Positions 52,652-60,292 of a stretch of 64,000 nucleotides of DNA are shown piece by piece. The stretch's first letter is position 1. Each line of letters opens with the position of its first letter. The position numbers and the translations under genes were made by a program. The DNA is taken from NCBI RefSeq assembly GCF_019464495.1, contig NZ_CP080492.1, positions 1,178,001 through 1,242,000 of the forward strand, written 5' to 3'. Source of the stretch: Leucobacter luti. Lineage in GTDB: Bacteria > Actinomycetota > Actinomycetes > Actinomycetales > Microbacteriaceae. The notes below the pieces were generated by a model. The model did no database searches. It saw only the letters and a program-made list of their open reading frames with translations, and had not been told where the DNA came from.

Positions 52652-54336
52652 TCGTCGTCACCACTCTCGTCCGAGTCAGCGGAGGCATCACCAGCGCGGT
52701 ATTTTCGACCGCCTGGGAGGTGCGTCGCCGGGATTGATGAGTCGAGCGAGAGGATGAGCGAACGCGGCTTAATTGATGCCTCGATGTAGTCGATCTCCTC
52801 CTGCGTCAGATTGAATCGGTCATAGAGATCCGTGTCTGTCCAGCGGCGAGTAAAGTCGAGATCAGGAACGAACTTGAACCGTTCACCGGTCACGTGTTGG
52901 GAAATTTTTCTCTGAAGCACAAGAAAACGTGCGAACTTCGTTGCAAGAAAGTATGCGTAGTTCTCGGTTTCAGATCGAGTTGGAAAAGTACCTGCCACCA
53001 GGTAGCTTTGGGTACAAATTGAGCCCGGAGCCAATGCGATCGGTTCGCCGAGAACGACATCAATAATTCGTCCACTATTGTCTAGAGCGGTGTCGCCACT
53101 ACTAGCATTCGGAACAAGCACTTTCCACCGGTTCACCCACTCCTCATTCTTCGTGATCGCGGCTCGAGGAACGTACCCGATCTTGGTGCCGAAGATCAGA
53201 GGTACTGCGCCAGAGAATTCATCAGCCACAGCGCCCTTGTAATTCGTGCGGAAATTGTCATTAAATGCAACACCCGTAGATACGTTCTTCTCAATCGATC
53301 CGAACCAAGCGTGATGGTTCATCACGTGCTTCACTATGGCTACTCCAACATTGTCGCGGAGTAAAACACCATCACCATCTCGCAGATCACGGGTTGCGGT
53401 CGAGATCGTGCGACCATCGATCTTGGTGGTGAAATCGCAGTCGCCATCATGACTGCGATCCCAGAGGAAGTAGGAGACACCACCACGGATTTTCGCCTGG
53501 GGAAACACATCAAATATCTTTGGGCTATCGACCAGGATTTTCAGGTGGCGATCCGCAATCATCCGGGTGCGGTACTCATCGAGACCAAGACCTCCGGCGA
53601 ACCACCGAGACGGCGTGATCATCACCACGTACCGGGGGTTCATCGCGATGGCTCGCTCCACGAACAGGTTGTAAATCGGCTTGGTCCGAGTGTTGCCCTC
53701 GACGCCTATCTGGTAGGGCGGGTTCCCGATGATCACGTCAAACTGCATATCGGCCACCTCCTTCGTTGGGTACGTTTCGTGGATAAATGAGTAAGCAAAC
53801 GATTCACGCTGCGCCCTAATTAATGCTGCAGGCGCACCGCACCGCTCGCACTTCGATCCCTTAAATTTCCCGAGATCATCGAGCGTGTGCTCGGTCTCAA
53901 TGAATGGGATGTTCCCGTCGGGGTCGTCGAAGTGCACGATGAGGTCAGCCAGCGCCGGGTCCTTCACCTCGGTGCCGGTCGCGTTTTTCGTTTGGTAGAG
54001 CGTTCGGCGGGCGATCTCGCCGTTAAGCTGCGTGGTTGCGGCGCCGTAGAGCATGTGCCGCAAAATGTGCGCACGACGCTTCTCGCCATCCGGCTCCCAG
54101 TCAGCGAGACCGACCATGAGCCGCTTGAATACCTCGCGAAGATAGATTCCTGATTTGGTTGCAGGGTCAAGCCATGTGTAGCTCGGTTCTGACCAGACCT
54201 GCTCGGGCAAGATGTCGAGCATAGCCGCCACTACCTTCGGTGGAGTATAAACGTCGTCGTTCGGTAGTTGCGCGAGCGTCTCCAGCACATCCGGAACGTG
54301 GGCATCCGGAGTCTGTGCCACGAAAGTGCTCGTCAT
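52648..54336 (-). CDS. Eco57I/TaqI-like N6-adenine DNA methyltransferase
   Basis: A 562-aa protein. The N-terminus begins DDVYTPPKVVAAMLDIL and contains a degenerate SAM motif I (DPATKSGI at 57-64). The catalytic N6-adenine motif NPPY is at 205-208 (DVIIGNPPYQIG). CERC (163-166) may form half of a zinc site. After about residue 330 comes a region like the target-recognition domain of Eco57I/TaqI enzymes. The tail is Asp/Ser-rich. It would methylate an asymmetric site and protect host DNA. ATGA overlaps with both neighbours imply fixed stoichiometry with the small SAM-binding protein and the effector genes. Confidence 0.85.
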   Translation of the reverse strand: MTSTFVAQTPDAHVPDVLETLAQLPNDDVYTPPKVVAAMLDILPEQVWSEPSYTWLDPATKSGIYLREVFKRLMVGLADWEPDGEKRRAHILRHMLYGAATTQLNGEIARRTLYQTKNATGTEVKDPALADLIVHFDDPDGNIPFIETEHTLDDLGKFKGSKCERCGAPAALIRAQRESFAYSFIHETYPTKEVADMQFDVIIGNPPYQIGVEGNTRTKPIYNLFVERAIAMNPRYVVMITPSRWFAGGLGLDEYRTRMIADRHLKILVDSPKIFDVFPQAKIRGGVSYFLWDRSHDGDCDFTTKIDGRTISTATRDLRDGDGVLLRDNVGVAIVKHVMNHHAWFGSIEKNVSTGVAFNDNFRTNYKGAVADEFSGAVPLIFGTKIGYVPRAAITKNEEWVNRWKVLVPNASSGDTALDNSGRIIDVVLGEPIALAPGSICTQSYLVAGTFPTRSETENYAYFLATKFARFLVLQRKISQHVTGERFKFVPDLDFTRRWTDTDLYDRFNLTQEEIDYIEASIKPRSLILSLDSSIPATHLPGGRKYRAGDASADSDESGDDE

Positions 54337-54932
54337 GCCCCCATCTCCGAGAAATGCACGGTCGGCAACGGCACAGGAGGTTCGTAAAACAAATCCATCG
54401 CGGGTGCCTCCAACTCTGAAGGCACCCGCTGGAAGCGCTCACCCGACAGGGGTGAGTACTCAATGAACACGATCTGCTCGGCGCCGTTCAGCGAGTCACC
54501 AACCACGATGTTCGTTCGGAGGATCTCGCGCGCCGCACGACGGAATGACTCTGAGGCATCCCCGTCGTCGAAGGCAGCCGCTGCCGTAATCATCGCCAAC
54601 ATGCGCTCGCGCGCCTCGTGAACGTTTTGCTCATCGATGTCAACTGCATAGATGGAGGCCACGCAACGCAGAAGTGCGAACTCAAACCAGTCCGCGGTCC
54701 CACCGAACTTCCTCTCGTCGATGAGCGCGATCTTGCGATCCAGAATCGCGACGAGAAAGTTCCCATCACCCGCCGCCGGCTCTAGAAAGCGGGTGTCGAT
54801 TTCGACGAACGCGTCGGGAATGAGGTCAAGCATTGCGTTCACCTCGCGGGGCTGTGTATATACCTCGCCGAGGTCGCGCACCCGTTCCCGAGATTTGATG
54901 TGCCGCGGTTCCGCCATTACACTCCCGCTCAT
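54333..54932 (-). CDS. Small SAM-binding methyltransferase subunit
   Basis: A 199-aa protein from the ATG at 54932 (alternatives at 54917, 54947 and 54956; the frame runs to the IS boundary at 54977). It begins like an adenine methyltransferase (RVRDLGEVYTQPREVNAMLDLIPD) and has a full motif I (FLEPAAGDGNFLVAI). It ends before any NPPY catalytic motif. It may be a partner that supplies SAM binding to the larger enzyme, or a truncated paralogue. It is the first surviving gene of the operon. The IS3 element lies only about 45 bp upstream, so its native promoter may have been lost. Confidence 0.75.
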   Translation of the reverse strand: MSGSVMAEPRHIKSRERVRDLGEVYTQPREVNAMLDLIPDAFVEIDTRFLEPAAGDGNFLVAILDRKIALIDERKFGGTADWFEFALLRCVASIYAVDIDEQNVHEARERMLAMITAAAAFDDGDASESFRRAAREILRTNIVVGDSLNGAEQIVFIEYSPLSGERFQRVPSELEAPAMDLFYEPPVPLPTVHFSEMGA

Positions 54933-55008
54933 CTTTGCCCCAGTCATGCCCTTCATTATGGCGTAGACCACCGACACTGAATCGCCCTGGGTTTAGTGGA
55001 GGCTCAGC

Positions 55009-55929
55009 TCATTTGATTTCTACCAGTTCTTTGGCGCTGGTAACCCCAGCATAGAACTTTTCTTCATGCTCGAGCGGAGGCACGTCCCCGAGGTAGCCGT
55101 GGAGCCGCTGCGTGTTGTGCCAGTGCACCCATCCCAGTGTCGCGAGTTCGAGATCGTCAATCGTTTTCCACGGCCCCGACTTCGCTGGCCCGCGCACCAA
55201 CTCAGCCTTGTAATACCCGTTCACCGTCTCAGCGAGGGCATTGTCATAGCTGTCACCAACAGTCCCAATCGAGGGCGTCGCCCCGATCTCCGCGAGGCGT
55301 TCACCGTAGCGAATAGACGTGAATTGACTGCCCGCATCGCTATGGCAGCGCAGCGCCGGGAGGTGCTTCCCGCGTGACCATCGTGCCATCTCGATCGCGT
55401 CGAGTACCGTCTCGGTCTTCATGCTCGACGCACACCGCCAGCCCACGATCGCACGGCTATATGCGTCAATGATGAAGCACACGTAGGCGACGCCCTGCCA
55501 GGTCGGCACGAACGTCAAATCGGTGACCCACAACTGGTTCGGCCCATCCGCCCTGAATACCCGGTTCACGAGATCAGGATGCCGCGGCATTCGCGGGTCA
55601 GGCTTCGTAGTTTTCACGCGCTTGTCCCGGCGCACGCCCTCAATCCCGAGGGCTTTCATGAGCCGGGCGACCTGATCACGGCCGATATTGATGCCCGCAC
55701 GCTGCGCGGCTTTCCAGAGCTTCCGCACGCCATAGACGGAGTAGTTCGATTCCCAGAGCTCGAGCAGTCTGGGCGCGAGCTCTGCATCTCTAATTCGCCG
55801 AGCAGAGGCTGGTCTGCCATTCGCGGCATAATACGTCGACGGGGCCACCTGCAGCACGCTGCAGGTGCGCTCGACCCCGAGCCTTCGGCCGGCCACGATA
55901 TCGTCCTTATTCGCGTTAATGAATCGCAC
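55009..55929 (-). CDS. IS3-family transposase OrfB
   Basis: A 306-aa DDE transposase. The N-terminal HTH_21 region (GRRLGVERTCSVLQVAPSTYYA) leads to the rve catalytic core: Asp in QLWVTDLTF, Asp in RCHSDAGSQFTS and Glu in NALAETVNGYYKAEL, i.e. DD(35)E type. The GTG at 55929 overlaps the OrfA stop by one base. In this family a -1 frameshift usually makes the OrfAB fusion; I could not fix a slippery site. The gene appears intact. Confidence 0.92.
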   Translation of the reverse strand: MRFINANKDDIVAGRRLGVERTCSVLQVAPSTYYAANGRPASARRIRDAELAPRLLELWESNYSVYGVRKLWKAAQRAGINIGRDQVARLMKALGIEGVRRDKRVKTTKPDPRMPRHPDLVNRVFRADGPNQLWVTDLTFVPTWQGVAYVCFIIDAYSRAIVGWRCASSMKTETVLDAIEMARWSRGKHLPALRCHSDAGSQFTSIRYGERLAEIGATPSIGTVGDSYDNALAETVNGYYKAELVRGPAKSGPWKTIDDLELATLGWVHWHNTQRLHGYLGDVPPLEHEEKFYAGVTSAKELVEIK

Positions 55930-56261
55930 TAGCTCCGGTGTTGGCGGTCGAGCTCCGCCCCGAAGAAAGACGCGGCACGTTTCAGGATTTCATTCGCGCG
56001 CTTGAGTTCACGCACCTCTTGTTCAAGCTCTCGCATACGTGTCTGCTCGTCGGTCGTCACCCCAGCTTTCACACCGTCATCGATGTCAGCTTGACGCACC
56101 CAGGAGCGCACTGACTCGACACCATAACCGAGCTGCTCAGCCACCCGCGACGTCGTTCCTTGGCTCGTGCCGAGCTCGGCGCGGAGCGTTCGCACCATCC
56201 GGACCGCTGCAGCCTTCTCCTCAGTGGAATAGCGGCGTCCCTTGTTCTTGTGTTGGACCAT
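55929..56261 (-). CDS. IS3-family transposase OrfA
   Basis: A 110-aa HTH protein. It has the typical start KGRRYSTEEKAAAVRMVRTLR, a helix-turn-helix (VAEQLGYGVESVRSWVRQADID) and a C-terminal leucine-zipper helix (MRELEQEVRELKRANEILKRAASFFGAELDR). The ATG at 56261 has GGAG close before it. It binds the inverted repeats and provides the N-terminus of the OrfAB transposase. Confidence 0.92.
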   Translation of the reverse strand: MVQHKNKGRRYSTEEKAAAVRMVRTLRAELGTSQGTTSRVAEQLGYGVESVRSWVRQADIDDGVKAGVTTDEQTRMRELEQEVRELKRANEILKRAASFFGAELDRQHRS

Positions 56262-56315
56262 GGCTCCATTCTCGTTCCATAACTCTGGAGCCTCCAACAA
56301 ACCCAGGGTGCTTCA

Positions 56316-57337
56316 GTCGCGACGGTACGCCGAAACTTGTGCGGAGTGACACCCTCGATTCCCGCCAGGTTCATGACGTGGCGCAACTGACGACGTACGT
56401 TGTTCGTCGTCAGCGGGGTGCCCTCGCGGGAGCAGAACAGCAACGCGTCGGGGTCAATTGTGTCGAGTTGCTTCAACCGCAGTTGCACAGCAGTCGCGGC
56501 GAACCCTGGAAGTTGAATCGTGCGTCGCGATCGCGCGGTCTTCGGGTGATCCTGTCGCGCCGTCGGTTCAGCTTTCGGGCTGACGATCGTTCCGGTGACC
56601 CGCAGGGACGGCACGCTCAGATCAATATCCTGTCGGCGGATTGCAAGCACCTCGCCGATGCGCGCGGACGTGCCGAGCATGACCTCGATGATTGCACCGA
56701 GTTGCCCGTCGGGCTTCGGCCCCGAGACGTCGCGTCCGGCTTCCCAATACGCAATCGCCGCACGGATTGCGGTGATCTCCTCGGTCGTGAACGCGTCAGG
56801 CATCCGTACGTCGCGATGCAACCGCGCAACATGATCGACCGGGTTGCGCAACAGTACCTCGTGTCGCACCGCCAGCGCGAGGGCGAGTCGCAGCACCACG
56901 CGCGCATGCTTCGCTTTCGAATACGAATCCTTGGCGAGCCGCTTCAAGAACTGGTCGCATCGGGCGACCCCGATCTCGCGCAACGTCAGATCCTTGAACG
57001 CGGGCAGCATAAGGGTGCGCATGTCTCGCTCATACAGTTGCCGAGTAGCTGTCGCCAGCCGATCCTCCAGCTCGAAGTCTTCGAGCCAGTACGCCACCAG
57101 GTCGGGGAACGGGCTGTCGGCCGTGAGTGACCCCGCACTCGGTGCAATCAGATTGCGGTCGACGCATTTGGCTTTGAGCGCATGGGTTGCAGCGGCCGCG
57201 GTGTCGCCGCTCGCCTGTACGAGCCGGGTAGCGCCGTCCCAGTCTCGGTAGCGGGCGCGGGCCTCGACGCGTCCGCTCGGGCGACGACGGGTCGTGACCT
57301 CACCGTAAGTGCCGATCGTCAAGCGTGGGCGACTCAT
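56316..57337 (-). pseudogene. Tyrosine-recombinase integrase truncated by the IS3 element
   Basis: About 340 residues remain: an Arm-type N-terminus, a core-binding SAM-like domain (about 75-170) and most of the catalytic domain, with Arg in GTSARIGEVLA, Lys in PKTARSRRTI and HxxR in TPHKFRRT. The frame then enters the IS; the LGH box and the catalytic Tyr are missing. The lost end is not found on the other side of the IS, implying a deletion. The gene lies 4 bp after the AlpA-like gene with AGGGA as ribosome binding site. The integrase cannot be active. Confidence 0.88.
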
Positions 57338-57341
57338 CGTG

Positions 57342-57587
57342 TCATCCCTGAGGAGGGCGAGTCCGCACAGAAGGCGCCGGGTCGCGCTGCGCTTCGATCC
57401 ACTCGGTCACGTCCGTGACGGCGAACTTGAGATGCTTGCCAAAGCGGTACGCACGCGGGCCGACACCGCGCGAGCGCCAGTCGTAGATCGTCGAGACGGG
57501 CACGCCGAGATATTTCGACAGCTCGCGGATATCGAGCAGTGGCGGTAGGTCGAGCGGAGGCAACGGAAGCGGGGTTGGGCTGGTCAT
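57342..57587 (-). CDS. AlpA/MerR-type excisionase
   Basis: An 81-aa protein with a winged HTH (LLDIRELSKYLGVPVSTIYDWRSRGVGPRAYRFGKHLKFAVTDVTEWIEAQRD), the form of excisionases and AlpA-like activators that precede integrases. The ATG at 57585-57587 is chosen because it begins just before the conserved region; the frame runs 14 codons further. It lies 180 bp from the tRNA-Pro attachment site and would control excision direction and integrase expression. Confidence 0.85.
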   Translation of the reverse strand: MTSPTPLPLPPLDLPPLLDIRELSKYLGVPVSTIYDWRSRGVGPRAYRFGKHLKFAVTDVTEWIEAQRDPAPSVRTRPPQG

Positions 57588-57731
57588 AAAGACCAGGTGC
57601 ACAATGCGCTCCCAAACAACCGGAACCACCCGCAGGCGACACTCGCGAACCGAACAAAATGCTGTTCAGAAGGCATTTCAGGAGGGGTTTTAGATGGGTA
57701 TTAGATGGCCGGATCAAATATCACAACCTAA

Positions 57732-57765
57732 AAAGTCGCGGAAACCCTTGAGTTTCCGCGACTTT
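57732..57765 (-). terminator. Element-borne terminator of tRNA-Pro
   Basis: A perfect 14-bp stem (57732-57745 with 57752-57765), 6-base loop, is followed on the minus strand by a T-rich tract (TTTTTAGG). It lies one base past the CCA end of tRNA-Pro and replaces the ancestral terminator now at 47745-47782. Confidence 0.88.
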
Positions 57766-57766
57766 C

Positions 57767-57843
57767 TGGTCGGGCTGACAGGATTTGAACCTGCGACCCC
57801 CTGACCCCCAGTCAGGTGCGCTACCAAGCTGCGCCACAGCCCG
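57767..57843 (-). tRNA. tRNA-Pro (GGG)
   Basis: Cloverleaf with acceptor CGGGCUG/CAGCCCG, anticodon stem CCUGA/UCAGG around loop CUGGGGG (anticodon GGG), a TTCAAAT-type TΨC loop, discriminator A and encoded CCA. Its last 34 bases form the right attachment repeat of the island (57767-57800), so the integrated element rebuilt the 3' half of a functional gene. Confidence 0.95.
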
Positions 57844-58139
57844 TTGTACCCAAGATCTTGGCCCCCGCAGGGGAACCGCCATCATGGCAACCCCTCTATC
57901 TTACCCATACTCCGGGCCAACCAGTGACCACCGACGCGTTCTCGACGCACCCCGGGCGCGTCACCACTCCAGCCGTACTGGATACCAGGGGATTACGGCT
58001 AGGCAGGCTTCTAATGCCCCGCACAGCGCGCAACTGCGACAACATCCCAGCTACAAGACACCGCACACCGCCACGCCGCTCACTGCTATCACCCGCAACA
58101 CCCAGCCCACCTCGCTGCTCCCCCGACTACGCTGGGAGC

Positions 58140-59138
58140 ATGAGCGACCTTCGAGATGCCGGCGATGCGTGGGTCACTGCCAGTGACGGGGGGCGCTACT
58201 GGGGGCGTTTCGGCGCCGCAGGCCTGCTCGCCTTCGATCCGGCGCGCAACGCCATCCTCATGCAGCACCGTGTCACCTGGAGTGATCACGGCGACACCTG
58301 GGGCATCCCCGGCGGCGCCCGCCACGAGCACGAATCGGCCATCGCAGCTGGGATCCGTGAGGCGCAGGAGGAGGCCGGTGTTCCTGACAACGTGATGATC
58401 CCGCGTTTCACCCACGTGCTGGATCGCGGTGGCTGGACCTACACCACGCTCATCGCCGATGTCGCCGTTCCCTTCGAACCAGAGATCACCGACCCCGAGA
58501 GCCACGCCCTCGCTTGGGTTCCGCTCGACGAGGTGGAAGATCTTGAACTCCACCCCGCTTTCGCGACCAGCTGGAGACTGCTGCGCCCGCTACTCGGACA
58601 CACCCCCACCATCGTGGTCGACTCAGCGAACGTGGTGGGCGCGGTGCCAGACGGTTGGTGGCGTGACCGGCGGGCGGCCGCGGTGCGGCTGCGGGATCGG
58701 ATCGACGTGTTCGCTGCCGCGGGCAACAGCATCCGATCCGGCTTCTTCGACCTCCCCGAAACGGTAATTCCCGACCTCGCCGACGCGTTCCCTCAGTGGA
58801 CGATGGTGGTGGAGGGTGCGGCGCGCGGAATTGGCGACGGCGCACACGTCCGCGTGATTGACGCCGAGGCACTGGGCGACGACGCAATTGTCGCCGAGGT
58901 CGAATCCCTCACTGCGGCGAGCGCGATCACCACGGTCGTCACGAGCGACGCCGCCCTCAAAGCACGCGTACTCGCGGCCGGCGCCGCTACGACCCGCGGC
59001 GCTAAGAAGTTACTTCGGGTGCTTCCGGAGCCCCCGGGCCCACTGAGCCAGCAGGACCAGCAGGGTGAACAGGCGCTGCAGGATCCGCAAGACCTCCCGC
59101 AGCTTCCTGAGCGGCTCGGCGACGCAGCGCAGCAGTAA
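58140..59138 (+). CDS. NUDIX hydrolase fused to a PIN/NYN-like domain
   Basis: A 332-aa protein. The N-terminal NUDIX domain (about 20-145) has the Nudix box GGARHEHESAIAAGIREAQEEAG with the REAQEEAG core for Mg2+ and diphosphate hydrolysis. The C-terminal domain (about 155-305) begins TIVVDSANVVGAVPDGWWRDRRAAAVRL and has spaced acidic residues typical of PIN/NYN-like nucleases. The tail is Gln/Pro-rich. The ATG has GGGAG only one base away, too close for normal use, while TACGCT lies 6-7 bases upstream, so a leaderless transcript is likely. Its 3' end overlaps the convergent YhhN gene by 137 bp. Confidence 0.8.
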   Translation: MSDLRDAGDAWVTASDGGRYWGRFGAAGLLAFDPARNAILMQHRVTWSDHGDTWGIPGGARHEHESAIAAGIREAQEEAGVPDNVMIPRFTHVLDRGGWTYTTLIADVAVPFEPEITDPESHALAWVPLDEVEDLELHPAFATSWRLLRPLLGHTPTIVVDSANVVGAVPDGWWRDRRAAAVRLRDRIDVFAAAGNSIRSGFFDLPETVIPDLADAFPQWTMVVEGAARGIGDGAHVRVIDAEALGDDAIVAEVESLTAASAITTVVTSDAALKARVLAAGAATTRGAKKLLRVLPEPPGPLSQQDQQGEQALQDPQDLPQLPERLGDAAQQ

Positions 59139-59781
59139 TTCCGGCGGCGATCAGCCCCTGCCCGAGCGTGTAGGTGAGCATCACCATCCCGCTCGTCCAG
59201 TCCGGCATCGATTCCGGCAGGAAGATCCGCAGCGACAGAATCGCGTCTGACACCAGGAACCACGCGCCACCCCACGCGATCACCGGGCCGCAGCGTGACG
59301 CCATCGCCGCAGTGCCCGCGAGCAGTAGCCCATAGATCATTACCGGGAACGTCAGTGCTCCGGTGTGCGGCATCAGGATCAAGATCAGCGCCACGTATGC
59401 GAGCACGTAGAGCGGCGCCCACACAGGGATCCGGCGCACCGCGATACCGCCCGCCCGCCACATCAGCAGCAGGTAACCCACGTGCGCGAGCCCGAAGCAG
59501 AGCAGCATCATCGGCAGCTCGTCCTCGAACATCGGGAAGAACACGGCTGCCCCGTCACCCAGCCAGGAGAACAGCACGGAGGCCACGAGCAGCGCGATCA
59601 CACCGCGCGGCCACGGCCGGATCGACGCCGAGGCCCAGATCACCCCAAGCGCGAGTGCTGGCATGAGCATGAGCTTCGTTGGCCCGTCGAGCGGGTGGTC
59701 AAGAAATCGTGCAACGACGTGCACGATCGACACCGCAATGTAGGGAATGAACGGCACCAGTGCCCGGATCCGAGTGCTCAC
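59002..59781 (-). CDS. YhhN-family (TMEM86-like) membrane protein
   Basis: A 259-aa protein with about seven to eight membrane helices. Family features are GPTKLMLMPALALGVIW and LFSWLGDGAAVF near the N-terminus and WGGAWFLVSDAILSLRIF near residue 170. Eukaryotic members are lysoplasmalogenases; the bacterial function is uncertain. The GTG start at 59781 has no strong ribosome binding site. The last 35 residues are a Pro/Gly/Ala tail encoded opposite the NUDIX gene's Gln/Pro tail, so at least one of the two tails is likely to be dispensable. Confidence 0.82.
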   Translation of the reverse strand: MSTRIRALVPFIPYIAVSIVHVVARFLDHPLDGPTKLMLMPALALGVIWASASIRPWPRGVIALLVASVLFSWLGDGAAVFFPMFEDELPMMLLCFGLAHVGYLLLMWRAGGIAVRRIPVWAPLYVLAYVALILILMPHTGALTFPVMIYGLLLAGTAAMASRCGPVIAWGGAWFLVSDAILSLRIFLPESMPDWTSGMVMLTYTLGQGLIAAGITAALRRRAAQEAAGGLADPAAPVHPAGPAGSVGPGAPEAPEVTS

Positions 59782-60063
59782 AGTGTGATCCTACTGCGCA
59801 CCCGGGATCCACTGCCGGATCAGGTGTGCGACACCACAAAATTGTGGCGTGTCTCAGGCAGCTCGCTACAGAATTCCGGCAGATCAAATGCGGAATGGCG
59901 GCCGAATCATCGCTGTGCGGGAGCAGGCCAGACCGCACGCATCCACGACACCGACCACGGCTTGAGTCATGGTCGGTGTTGAGACACCGCTCGACCCGGC
60001 CCGCTAGCCTCTGGGAGGGATCGGTAAGGGAAGGACACTGGCGCACACGTCACGAGCCTCCGG

Positions 60064-60165
60064 CACCGACTGCGGGTGCGGCACCGGCACCGGCTGCAGC
60101 TGCGGCACCGGTACCGGCACCGGCTGCGGCTGCGGCTGCGGCTGCGGCTGCGGCACCGACTCTCG
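60064..60165. repeat. Hexanucleotide GGCTGC/GGCACC repeats
   Basis: About fifteen hexamers of the types ggctgc, ggcacc and ggtacc in a row, with five consecutive ggctgc units near 60121-60150. Confidence 0.85.
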
Positions 60166-60175
60166 TGCCTACGCC

Positions 60176-60291
60176 GACACAGGCCCAGCGGGCACAGCGG
60201 GCACAGCAGGCACAGCGGGCACAGGCACTCATCCCCACACCCGCACCCACACAGGCAGGCAGGCAAGCAAGCAAGCAAGCAAGCAGGCAGG
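60176..60291. repeat. GGGCACAGC and GGCA/AGCA short tandem repeats
   Basis: Irregular 9-base units gggcacagc at about 60186-60227 are followed by tetramers (caggcagg then caagcaagcaag) at about 60255-60290. They lie immediately past the stop codon of the RraA-like gene. Confidence 0.85.
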
Positions 60292-60292
60292 A

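Larger units (their letters stand above)
54978..56315 (-). mobile_element. IS3-family insertion sequence
   Basis: About 1.34 kb with imperfect terminal inverted repeats of about 27 bp. Both ends start TGAA; they share CCCTGGGTTT and TGGAGGCTC after a 3-base difference. Two overlapping genes encode OrfA (HTH) and OrfB (DDE transposase). No 3-4 bp target duplication is seen (flanks cac and gtc), which suggests deletion or rearrangement after insertion. It cuts the integrase gene on the right and abuts the methyltransferase operon on the left. Confidence 0.9.
47787..57800. mobile_element. tRNA-Pro-integrated genomic island carrying a defence-like operon
   Basis: About 10 kb bounded by a 34-bp direct repeat of the tRNA-Pro 3' end. 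It contains, next to the intact tRNA, an AlpA-like excisionase and a tyrosine integrase (broken by an IS3 element), then a four-gene methyltransferase/DUF262/helicase operon. Each end carries its own tRNA terminator, one ancestral and one brought by the element. Base composition is visibly less GC-rich than the flanks. The integrase is truncated, so the island is probably not mobile on its own. Confidence 0.88.
59782..60292. other. Intergenic region rich in simple repeats
   Basis: About 510 bp after the RraA-like gene. It includes a perfect 14-bp palindrome CCACAAAATTGTGG (59834-59847) upstream of the YhhN start, a hairpin at 59948-59979 (11 of 12 bp paired, 8-base loop) and three microsatellites listed separately. 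I see no gene. Confidence 0.6.
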
